Below, in pieces: positions 1 through 11,191 of a stretch of 64,000 nucleotides of DNA. The stretch is taken from positions 99,103-163,102 of the forward strand of contig JARPUW010000287.1 of assembly GCA_030533445.1 (NCBI GenBank). Reading direction: 5' to 3'. Each line of letters begins with the position of its first letter. Within the stretch, counting starts at the first letter, position 1. This stretch comes from Cyprinodon diabolis. Lineage: Eukaryota > Chordata > Actinopteri > Cyprinodontiformes > Cyprinodontidae. Under the pieces are notes generated by a model. That model did not search any database. It was not told the DNA's origin and was given only the letters and a program-made list of their open reading frames with translations. The position numbers and the translations under genes were made by a program.

Positions 1-355
1 CTGGGAACCAAAAACATCTGCTCAAATCTACTTTATATTGTTAGTTTTCAGCTCTAGATGATTGCCAGAAAAGATCATGACTGTATCATTAATGGTTTGT
101 CTTTTACAACTCCAGAGGCCAAAATGGCATTATATCACTGTGAAAAGAGCGTTTTGGCCTCAACCTTCTGATTTGAAGCTGGGAACCAAAAACATCTGCT
201 CAAATCTACTTTATATTGTTAGTTTTCAGCTCTAGATGATTGCCAGAAAAGATCATGGCTGTATCATTAATGGTTTGTCTGTTACAACTCCAGAGGCCAA
301 AATGGCATTATCTCACTGTGAAAAGAGCGTTTTGGCCTCAACTTCTGATTTGAAG
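1..355 (+). repeat. Partial A1 unit: monomers 19 and 20
   Basis: The first two monomers (1-178 and 179-355) match the last two of the 20-monomer order: a G copy with CATGACTG and GTCTTTT, then a G copy ending ACTTC. The first has a rare TATATCAC in place of TATCTCAC at about 131. The only other copy with this change is at 18118-18295, also position 19. Confidence 0.9.
293..339 (+). other. Conserved 10-bp inverted repeat with 27-nt loop (representative)
   Basis: GAGGCCAAAA at 293-302 and TTTTGGCCTC at 330-339 are perfect reverse complements around a 27-nt loop. The loop holds a smaller dyad, TCAC-T-GTGA. The arrangement recurs in nearly every monomer. Arm changes are rare: GAGACC at about 28532, 37941 and 41671; GAGGAC at about 15924; GGACTC at about 17740 and 18450; GGCCTG at about 38337 and 42067. 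In array B, some copies read TTTTGGCTTC, which would keep a G-U pair in plus-strand RNA. The element could extrude as a cruciform or fold as an RNA hairpin; neither is shown by sequence alone. Confidence 0.9.
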
Positions 356-710
356 CTTGAAAATAAAAACATCTGCTCAAATCTACTTTATATTGTTAGT
401 TTTTAGCTCTAGATGATTGCCAGAAAAGATCATGGCTGTATCATTAATGGTTTGTCTGTTACAACTCCAGAGGCCAAAATGGCATTATCTCACTGTGAAA
501 AGAGCGTTTTGGCCTCAACTTCTGATTTGAAGCTTGGAACCAAAAACATCTGCTCAAATCTACTTTATATTGTTAGTTTTCAGCTCTAGATGATTGCCAG
601 AAAAGATCATGGCTGTATCATTAATGGTTTGTCTGTTACAACTCCAGAGGCCAAAATGGCATTATCTCACTGTGAAAAGAGCGTTTTGGCCTCAACCTTC
701 TGATTTGAAG

Positions 711-3197
711 CTTGGAACCAAAAACATCTGCTCAAAACTACTTTATATTGTTAGTTTTCAGCTCTAGATGATTGTCAGAAAAGATCATGGCTGTGTCATT
801 AATGGTTTGTCTGTTACAACTCCAGAGGCCAAAATGGCATTATCTCACTGTGAAAAGAACGTTTTGGCCTCAAAATCTGATTTGAAGCTTGGAACCAAAA
901 ACATCTGCTCAAATCTACTGTATATTGTTAGTTTTCAGCTCTAGATGATTGCCAGAAAAGATCATGGCTGTATCATTAATGGTTTGTCTGTTACAACTCC
1001 AGAGGCCAAAATGGCATTATCTCACTGTGAAAAGAGCGTTTTGGCCTCAACCTTCTGATTTGAAGCTGGGAACCAAAAACATCTGCTCAAATCTACTTTA
1101 TATTGTTAGTTTTCAGCTCTAGATGATTGCCAGAAAAGATCATGGCTGTATCATTAATGGTTTGTCTGTTACAACTCCAGAGGCCAAAATGGCATTATCT
1201 CACTGTGAAAAGAGCGTTTTGGCCTCAATTTCTGATTTGAAGCTTGGAACCAAAAACATCTGCTCAAATCTACTTTATATTGTTAGTTTTCAGCTCTAGA
1301 TGATTGCCAGAAAAGATCATGGCTGTATCATTAATGGTTTGTCTGTTACAACTCCAGAGGCCAAAATGGCATTATCTCACTGTGAAAAGAGCGTTTTGGC
1401 CTCAACCTTCTGATTTGAAGCTGGGAACCAAAAACATCTGCTCAAATCTACTTTATATTGTTAGTTTTCAGCTCTAGATGATTGCCAGAAAAGATCATGG
1501 CTGTATCATTAATGGTTTGTCTGTTACAACTCCAGAGGCCAAAATGGCATTATCTCACTGTGAAAAGAGCGTTTTGGCCTCAACTTCTGATTTGAAGCTT
1601 GGAACCAAAAACATCTGCTCAAATCTACTTTATATTGTTAGTTTTCAGCTCTAGATGATTGCCAGAAAAGATCATGGCTGTATCATTAATGGTTTGTCTG
1701 TTACAACTCCAGAGGCCAAAATGGCATTATCTCACTGTGAAATAAGCGTTTTGGCCTCAACCTTCTGATTTGAAGCTGGGAACCAAAAACATCTGCTCAA
1801 ATCTACTTTATATTGTTAGTTTTCAGCTCTAGATGATTGCCAGAAAAGATCATGGCTGTATCATTAATGGTTTGTCTTTTACAACTCCAGAGGCCAAAAT
1901 GGCATTATCTCACTGTGAAAAGAGCGTTTTGGCCTCAACCTTCTGATTTGAAGCTGGGAACCAAAAACATCTGCTCAAATCTACTTTATATTGTTAGTTT
2001 TCAGCTCTAGATGATTGCCAGAAAAGATCATGGCTGTATCATTAATGGTTTGTCTGTTACAACTCCAGAGGCCAAAATGGCATTATCTCACTGTGAAAAG
2101 AGCGTTTTGGCCTCAACTTCTGATTTGAAGCTTGGAACCAAAAACATCTGCTCAAATCTACTTTATATTGTTAGTTTTCAGCTCTAGATGATTGCCAGAA
2201 AAGATCATGGCTGTATCATTAATGGTTTGTCTGTTACAACTCCAGAGGCCAAAATGGCATTATCTCACTGTGAAATAAGCGTTTTGGCCTCAACCTTCTG
2301 ATTTGAAGCTGGGAACCAAAAACATCTGCTCAAATCTACTTTATATTGTTAGTTTTCAGCTCTAGATGATTGCCAGAAAAGATCATGACTGTATCATTAA
2401 TGGTTTGTCTTTTACAACTCCAGAGGCCAAAATGGCATTATCTCACTGTGAAAAGAGCGTTTTGGCCTCAACCTTCTGATTTGAAGCTGGGAACCAAAAA
2501 CATCTGCTCAAATCTACTTTATATTGTTAGTTTTCAGCTCTAGATGATTGCCAGAAAAGATCATGGCTGTATCATTAATAGTTTGTCTGTTACAACTCCA
2601 GAGGCCAAAATGGCATTATCTCACTGTGAAATGAGCGTTTTGGCCTCAACCTTCTGATTTGAAGCTGGGAACCAAAAACATCTGCTCAAATCTACTTTAT
2701 ATTGTTAGTTTTCAGCTCTAGATGATTGCCAGAAAAGATCATGGCTGTATCATTAATGGTTTGTCTGTTACAACTCCAGAGGCCAAAATGGCATTATCTC
2801 ACTGTGAAAAGAGCGTTTTGGCCTCAATTTCTGATTTGAAGCTTGGAACCAAAAACATCTGCTCAAATCTACTTTATATTGTTAGTTTTCAGCTCTAGAT
2901 GATTGCCAGAAAAGATCATGGCTGTATCATTAATGGTTTGTCTGTTACAACTCCAGAGGCCAAAATGGCATTATCTCACTGTGAAAAGAGCGTTTTGGCC
3001 TCAACCTTCTGATTTGAAGCTGGGAACCAAAAACATCTGCTCAAATCTACTTTATATTGTTAGTTTTCAGCTCTAGATGATTGCCAGAAAAGATCATGGC
3101 TGTATCATTAATGGTTTGTCTGTTACAACTCCAGAGGCCAAAATGGCATTATCTCACTGTGAAAAGAGCTTTTTGGCCTCAACCTTCTGATTTGAAG
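711..3197 (+). repeat. 14-monomer block, copy 1 (HOR positions 3-16)
   Basis: This 2,487-bp block is followed directly by a second copy with the same marker order. Differences are few and concentrated in its first monomer, which here is the normal position-3 form (CAAAACT, T-class start). Confidence 0.9.
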
Positions 3198-5684
3198 CTG
3201 GGAACCAAAAACATCTGCTCAAATCTACTTTATATTGTTAGTTTTCAGCTCTAGATGATTGTCAGAAAAGATCATGGCTGTGTCATTAATGGTTTGTCTG
3301 TTACAACTCCAGAGGCCAAAATGGCATTATCTCACTGTGAAAAGAACGTTTTGGCCTCAAAATCTGATTTGAAGCTTGGAACCAAAAACATCTGCTCAAA
3401 TCTACTGTATATTGTTAGTTTTCAGCTCTAGATGATTGCCAGAAAAGATCATGGCTGTATCATTAATGGTTTGTCTGTTACAACTCCAGAGGCCAAAATG
3501 GCATTATCTCACTGTGAAAAGAGCGTTTTGGCCTCAACCTTCTGATTTGAAGCTGGGAACCAAAAACATCTGCTCAAATCTACTTTATATTGTTAGTTTT
3601 CAGCTCTAGATGATTGCCAGAAAAGATCATGGCTGTATCATTAATGGTTTGTCTGTTACAACTCCAGAGGCCAAAATGGCATTATCTCACTGTGAAAAGA
3701 GCGTTTTGGCCTCAATTTCTGATTTGAAGCTTGGAACCAAAAACATCTGCTCAAATCTACTTTATATTGTTAGTTTTCAGCTCTAGATGATTGCCAGAAA
3801 AGATCATGGCTGTATCATTAATGGTTTGTCTGTTACAACTCCAGAGGCCAAAATGGCATTATCTCACTGTGAAAAGAGCGTTTTGGCCTCAACCTTCTGA
3901 TTTGAAGCTGGGAACCAAAAACATCTGCTCAAATCTACTTTATATTGTTAGTTTTCAGCTCTAGATGATTGCCAGAAAAGATCATGGCTGTATCATTAAT
4001 GGTTTGTCTGTTACAACTCCAGAGGCCAAAATGGCATTATCTCACTGTGAAAAGAGCGTTTTGGCCTCAACTTCTGATTTGAAGCTTGGAACCAAAAACA
4101 TCTGCTCAAATCTACTTTATATTGTTAGTTTTCAGCTCTAGATGATTGCCAGAAAAGATCATGGCTGTATCATTAATGGTTTGTCTGTTACAACTCCAGA
4201 GGCCAAAATGGCATTATCTCACTGTGAAATAAGCGTTTTGGCCTCAACCTTCTGATTTGAAGCTGGGAACCAAAAACATCTGCTCAAATCTACTTTATAT
4301 TGTTAGTTTTCAGCTCTAGATGATTGCCAGAAAAGATCATGGCTGTATCATTAATGGTTTGTCTTTTACAACTCCAGAGGCCAAAATGGCATTATCTCAC
4401 TGTGAAAAGAGCGTTTTGGCCTCAACCTTCTGATTTGAAGCTGGGAACCAAAAACATCTGCTCAAATCTACTTTATATTGTTAGTTTTCAGCTCTAGATG
4501 ATTGCCAGAAAAGATCATGGCTGTATCATTAATGGTTTGTCTGTTACAACTCCAGAGGCCAAAATGGCATTATCTCACTGTGAAAAGAGCGTTTTGGCCT
4601 CAACTTCTGATTTGAAGCTTGGAACCAAAAACATCTGCTCAAATCTACTTTATATTGTTAGTTTTCAGCTCTAGATGATTGCCAGAAAAGATCATGGCTG
4701 TATCATTAATGGTTTGTCTGTTACAACTCCAGAGGCCAAAATGGCATTATCTCACTGTGAAATAAGCGTTTTGGCCTCAACCTTCTGATTTGAAGCTGGG
4801 AACCAAAAACATCTGCTCAAATCTACTTTATATTGTTAGTTTTCAGCTCTAGATGATTGCCAGAAAAGATCATGACTGTATCATTAATGGTTTGTCTTTT
4901 ACAACTCCAGAGGCCAAAATGGCATTATCTCACTGTGAAAAGAGCGTTTTGGCCTCAACCTTCTGATTTGAAGCTGGGAACCAAAAACATCTGCTCAAAT
5001 CTACTTTATATTGTTAGTTTTCAGCTCTAGATGATTGCCAGAAAAGATCATGGCTGTATCATTAATAGTTTGTCTGTTACAACTCCAGAGGCCAAAATGG
5101 CATTATCTCACTGTGAAATGAGCGTTTTGGCCTCAACCTTCTGATTTGAAGCTGGGAACCAAAAACATCTGCTCAAATCTACTTTATATTGTTAGTTTTC
5201 AGCTCTAGATGATTGCCAGAAAAGATCATGGCTGTATCATTAATGGTTTGTCTGTTACAACTCCAGAGGCCAAAATGGCATTATCTCACTGTGAAAAGAG
5301 CGTTTTGGCCTCAATTTCTGATTTGAAGCTTGGAACCAAAAACATCTGCTCAAATCTACTTTATATTGTTAGTTTTCAGCTCTAGATGATTGCCAGAAAA
5401 GATCATGGCTGTATCATTAATGGTTTGTCTGTTACAACTCCAGAGGCCAAAATGGCATTATCTCACTGTGAAAAGAGCGTTTTGGCCTCAACCTTCTGAT
5501 TTGAAGCTGGGAACCAAAAACATCTGCTCAAATCTACTTTATATTGTTAGTTTTCAGCTCTAGATGATTGCCAGAAAAGATCATGGCTGTATCATTAATG
5601 GTTTGTCTGTTACAACTCCAGAGGCCAAAATGGCATTATCTCACTGTGAAAAGAGCTTTTTGGCCTCAACCTTCTGATTTGAAG
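3198..5684 (+). repeat. 14-monomer block, copy 2 (HOR positions 3-16)
   Basis: This is the tandem partner of the preceding block, of the same length. Its leading monomer is a hybrid of position 16 (left part) and position 3 (right part), as expected if misaligned HORs exchanged inside a monomer. Confidence 0.9.
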
Positions 5685-6394
5685 CTGGGAACCAAAAACA
5701 TCTGCTCAAATCTACTTTATATTGTTAGTTTTCAGCTCTAGATGATTGCCAGAAAAGATCATGGCTGTATCATTAATGGTTTGTCTGTTACAACTCCAGA
5801 GGCCAAAATGGCATTATCTCACTGTGAAAAGAGCGTTTTGGCCTCAACTTCTGATTTGAAGCTTGGAACCAAAAATATCTGCTCAAATCTACTTTATATT
5901 GTTAGTTTTCAGCTCTAGATGATTGCCAGAAAAGATCATGGCTGTATCATTAATGGTTTGTCTGTTACAACTCCAGAGGCCAAAATGGCATTATCTCACT
6001 GTGAAATAAGCGTTTTGGCCTCAACCTTCTGATTTGAAGCTGGGAACCAAAAACATCTGCTCAAATCTACTTTATATTGTTAGTTTTCAGCTCTAGATGA
6101 TTGCCAGAAAAGATCATGACTGTATCATTAATGGTTTGTCTTTTACAACTCCAGAGGCCAAAATGGCATTATCTCACTGTGAAAAGAGCGTTTTGGCCTC
6201 AACCTTCTGATTTGAAGCTGGGAACCAAAAACATCTGCTCAAATCTACTTTATATTGTTAGTTTTCAGCTCTAGATGATTGCCAGAAAAGATCATGGCTG
6301 TATCATTAATGGTTTGTCTGTTACAACTCCAGAGGCCAAAATGGCATTATCTCACTGTGAAAAGAGCGTTTTGGCCTCAACTTCTGATTTGAAG

Positions 6395-8526
6395 CTTGAA
6401 AATAAAAACATCTGCTCAAATCTACTTTATATTGTTAGTTTTTAGCTCTAGATGATTGCCAGAAAAGATCATGGCTGTATCATTAATGGTTTGTCTGTTA
6501 CAACTCCAGAGGCCAAAATGGCATTATCTCACTGTGAAAAGAGCGTTTTGGCCTCAACTTCTGATTTGAAGCTTGGAACCAAAAACATCTGCTCAAATCT
6601 ACTTTATATTGTTAGTTTTCAGCTCTAGATGATTGCCAGAAAAGATCATGGCTGTATCATTAATGGTTTGTCTGTTACAACTCCAGAGGCCAAAATGGCA
6701 TTATCTCACTGTGAAAAGAGCGTTTTGGCCTCAACCTTCTGATTTGAAGCTTGGAACCAAAAACATCTGCTCAAAACTACTTTATATTGTTAGTTTTCAG
6801 CTCTAGATGATTGTCAGAAAAGATCATGGCTGTGTCATTAATGGTTTGTCTGTTACAACTCCAGAGGCCAAAATGGCATTATCTCACTGTGAAATAAGCG
6901 TTTTGGCCTCAACCTTCTGATTTGAAGCTGGGAACCAAAAACATCTGCTCAAATCTACTTTATATTGTTAGTTTTCAGCTCTAGATGATTGCCAGAAAAG
7001 ATCATGGCTGTATCATTAATGGTTTGTCTTTTACAACTCCAGAGGCCAAAATGGCATTATCTCACTGTGAAAAGAGCGTTTTGGCCTCAACCTTCTGATT
7101 TGAAGCTGGGAACCAAAAACATCTGCTCAAATCTACTTTATATTGTTAGTTTTCAGCTCTAGATGATTGCCAGAAAAGATCATGGCTGTATCATTAATGG
7201 TTTGTCTGTTACAACTCCAGAGGCCAAAATGGCATTATCTCACTGTGAAAAGAGCGTTTTGGCCTCAACTTCTGATTTGAAGCTTGGAACCAAAAACATC
7301 TGCTCAAATCTACTTTATATTGTTAGTTTTCAGCTCTAGATGATTGCCAGAAAAGATCATGGCTGTATCATTAATGGTTTGTCTGTTACAACTCCAGAGG
7401 CCAAAATGGCATTATCTCACTGTGAAATAAGCGTTTTGGCCTCAACCTTCTGATTTGAAGCTGGGAACCAAAAACATCTGCTCAAATCTACTTTATATTG
7501 TTAGTTTTCAGCTCTAGATGATTGCCAGAAAAGATCATGACTGTATCATTAATGGTTTGTCTTTTACAACTCCAGAGGCCAAAATGGCATTATCTCACTG
7601 TGAAAAGAGCGTTTTGGCCTCAACCTTCTGATTTGAAGCTGGGAACCAAAAACATCTGCTCAAATCTACTTTATATTGTTAGTTTTCAGCTCTAGATGAT
7701 TGCCAGAAAAGATCATGGCTGTATCATTAATAGTTTGTCTGTTACAACTCCAGAGGCCAAAATGGCATTATCTCACTGTGAAATGAGCGTTTTGGCCTCA
7801 ACCTTCTGATTTGAAGCTGGGAACCAAAAACATCTGCTCAAATCTACTTTATATTGTTAGTTTTCAGCTCTAGATGATTGCCAGAAAAGATCATGGCTGT
7901 ATCATTAATGGTTTGTCTGTTACAACTCCAGAGGCCAAAATGGCATTATCTCACTGTGAAAAGAGCGTTTTGGCCTCAATTTCTGATTTGAAGCTTGGAA
8001 CCAAAAATATCTGCTCAAATCTACTTTATATTGTTAGTTTTCAGCTCTAGATGATTGCCAGAAAAGATCATGGCTGTATCATTAATGGTTTGTCTGTTAC
8101 AACTCCAGAGGCCAAAATGGCATTATCTCACTGTGAAATAAGCGTTTTGGCCTCAACCTTCTGATTTGAAGCTGGGAACCAAAAACATCTGCTCAAATCT
8201 ACTTTATATTGTTAGTTTTCAGCTCTAGATGATTGCCAGAAAAGATCATGACTGTATCATTAATGGTTTGTCTTTTACAACTCCAGAGGCCAAAATGGCA
8301 TTATCTCACTGTGAAAAGAGCGTTTTGGCCTCAACCTTCTGATTTGAAGCTGGGAACCAAAAACATCTGCTCAAATCTACTTTATATTGTTAGTTTTCAG
8401 CTCTAGATGATTGCCAGAAAAGATCATGGCTGTATCATTAATGGTTTGTCTGTTACAACTCCAGAGGCCAAAATGGCATTATCTCACTGTGAAAAGAGCG
8501 TTTTGGCCTCAACTTCTGATTTGAAG
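6395..8526 (+). repeat. A1 unit reduced to 12 monomers
   Basis: The order is 1, 2, 3/8 hybrid, 9-14, 18, 19, 20 over 2,132 bp. The 3/8 hybrid at 6750-6927 joins the GATTGTC and GTGTC markers of position 3 to the AATAAGCG and CCTTC end of position 8, which deletes positions 4-7. A second deletion joins 14 directly to 18 at 7994 and removes 15-17. Both junctions keep monomer phase. Confidence 0.9.
6750..6927 (+). repeat. Hybrid monomer 3/8, copy 1
   Basis: The left part carries CAAAACT, GATTGTC and GTGTC (position 3). The right part carries AATAAGCG and the 178-bp end (position 8). The exchange lies between the GTGTC and AATAAGCG markers, about 65 bp apart. The same hybrid recurs at 8882-9059 in the next unit. 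Confidence 0.9.
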
Positions 8527-11191
8527 CTTGAAAATAAAAACATCTGCTCAAATCTACTTTATATTGTTAGTTTTTAGCTCTAGATGATTGCCAGAAAAGA
8601 TCATGGCTGTATCATTAATGGTTTGTCTGTTACAACTCCAGAGGCCAAAATGGCATTATCTCACTGTGAAAAGAGCGTTTTGGCCTCAACTTCTGATTTG
8701 AAGCTTGGAACCAAAAACATCTGCTCAAATCTACTTTATATTGTTAGTTTTCAGCTCTAGATGATTGCCAGAAAAGATCATGGCTGTATCATTAATGGTT
8801 TGTCTGTTACAACTCCAGAGGCCAAAATGGCATTATCTCACTGTGAAAAGAGCGTTTTGGCCTCAACCTTCTGATTTGAAGCTTGGAACCAAAAACATCT
8901 GCTCAAAACTACTTTATATTGTTAGTTTTCAGCTCTAGATGATTGTCAGAAAAGATCATGGCTGTGTCATTAATGGTTTGTCTGTTACAACTCCAGAGGC
9001 CAAAATGGCATTATCTCACTGTGAAATAAGCGTTTTGGCCTCAACCTTCTGATTTGAAGCTGGGAACCAAAAACATCTGCTCAAATCTACTTTATATTGT
9101 TAGTTTTCAGCTCTAGATGATTGCCAGAAAAGATCATGGCTGTATCATTAATGGTTTGTCTTTTACAACTCCAGAGGCCAAAATGGCATTATCTCACTGT
9201 GAAAAGAGCGTTTTGGCCTCAACCTTCTGATTTGAAGCTGGGAACCAAAAACATCTGCTCAAATCTACTTTATATTGTTAGTTTTCAGCTCTAGATGATT
9301 GCCAGAAAAGATCATGGCTGTATCATTAATGGTTTGTCTGTTACAACTCCAGAGGCCAAAATGGCATTATCTCACTGTGAAAAGAGCGTTTTGGCCTCAA
9401 CTTCTGATTTGAAGCTTGGAACCAAAAACATCTGCTCAAATCTACTTTATATTGTTAGTTTTCAGCTCTAGATGATTGCCAGAAAAGATCATGGCTGTAT
9501 CATTAATGGTTTGTCTGTTACAACTCCAGAGGCCAAAATGGCATTATCTCACTGTGAAATAAGCGTTTTGGCCTCAACCTTCTGATTTGAAGCTGGGAAC
9601 CAAAAACATCTGCTCAAATCTACTTTATATTGTTAGTTTTCAGCTCTAGATGATTGCCAGAAAAGATCATGACTGTATCATTAATGGTTTGTCTTTTACA
9701 ACTCCAGAGGCCAAAATGGCATTATCTCACTGTGAAAAGAGCGTTTTGGCCTCAACCTTCTGATTTGAAGCTGGGAACCAAAAACATCTGCTCAAATCTA
9801 CTTTATATTGTTAGTTTTCAGCTCTAGATGATTGCCAGAAAAGATCATGGCTGTATCATTAATAGTTTGTCTGTTACAACTCCAGAGGCCAAAATGGCAT
9901 TATCTCACTGTGAAATGAGCGTTTTGGCCTCAACCTTCTGATTTGAAGCTGGGAACCAAAAACATCTGCTCAAATCTACTTTATATTGTTAGTTTTCAGC
10001 TCTAGATGATTGCCAGAAAAGATCATGGCTGTATCATTAATGGTTTGTCTGTTACAACTCCAGAGGCCAAAATGGCATTATCTCACTGTGAAAAGAGCGT
10101 TTTGGCCTCAATTTCTGATTTGAAGCTTGGAACCAAAAACATCTGCTCAAATCTACTTTATATTGTTAGTTTTCAGCTCTAGATGATTGCCAGAAAAGAT
10201 CATGGCTGTATCATTAATGGTTTGTCTGTTACAACTCCAGAGGCCAAAATGGCATTATCTCACTGTGAAAAGAGCGTTTTGGCCTCAACCTTCTGATTTG
10301 AAGCTGGGAACCAAAAACATCTGCTCAAATCTACTTTATATTGTTAGTTTTCAGCTCTAGATGATTGCCAGAAAAGATCATGGCTGTATCATTAATGGTT
10401 TGTCTGTTACAACTCCAGAGGCCAAAATGGCATTATCTCACTGTGAAAAGAGCTTTTTGGCCTCAACCTTCTGATTTGAAGCTGGGAACCAAAAACATCT
10501 GCTCAAATCTACTTTATATTGTTAGTTTTCAGCTCTAGATGATTGCCAGAAAAGATCATGGCTGTATCATTAATGGTTTGTCTGTTACAACTCCAGAGGC
10601 CAAAATGGCATTATCTCACTGTGAAAAGAGCGTTTTGGCCTCAACTTCTGATTTGAAGCTTGGAACCAAAAATATCTGCTCAAATCTACTTTATATTGTT
10701 AGTTTTCAGCTCTAGATGATTGCCAGAAAAGATCATGGCTGTATCATTAATGGTTTGTCTGTTACAACTCCAGAGGCCAAAATGGCATTATCTCACTGTG
10801 AAATAAGCGTTTTGGCCTCAACCTTCTGATTTGAAGCTGGGAACCAAAAACATCTGCTCAAATCTACTTTATATTGTTAGTTTTCAGCTCTAGATGATTG
10901 CCAGAAAAGATCATGACTGTATCATTAATGGTTTGTCTTTTACAACTCCAGAGGCCAAAATGGCATTATCTCACTGTGAAAAGAGCGTTTTGGCCTCAAC
11001 CTTCTGATTTGAAGCTGGGAACCAAAAACATCTGCTCAAATCTACTTTATATTGTTAGTTTTCAGCTCTAGATGATTGCCAGAAAAGATCATGGCTGTAT
11101 CATTAATGGTTTGTCTGTTACAACTCCAGAGGCCAAAATGGCATTATCTCACTGTGAAAAGAGCGTTTTGGCCTCAACTTCTGATTTGAAG
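8527..11191 (+). repeat. A1 unit reduced to 15 monomers (first form)
   Basis: The order is 1, 2, 3/8 hybrid, 9-20 over 2,665 bp. It shares the 3/8 hybrid (here 8882-9059) with the preceding unit but keeps positions 15-17. The 3/8 deletion is therefore probably older than the 14-to-18 deletion next door. Confidence 0.9.

Larger units (their letters stand above)
356..6394 (+). repeat. A1 unit expanded to 34 monomers (20 + 14)
   Basis: The unit runs from one X monomer to the next over 6,039 bp. It contains the canonical order with positions 3-16 present twice: 711-3197 and 3198-5684, each 2,487 bp. The first monomer of the second copy (3198-3374) starts as a G copy with CAAATCT and continues with the GATTGTC, GTGTC, GAACG and AAAATC markers of position 3. 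It is therefore a 16/3 hybrid that records the exchange point. Confidence 0.9.

Noticed and set aside
1..177. Promoter (TATA-like TTTATATTG)
   Set aside because: The motif is in nearly every monomer, is short and AT-rich, and has no supporting element.
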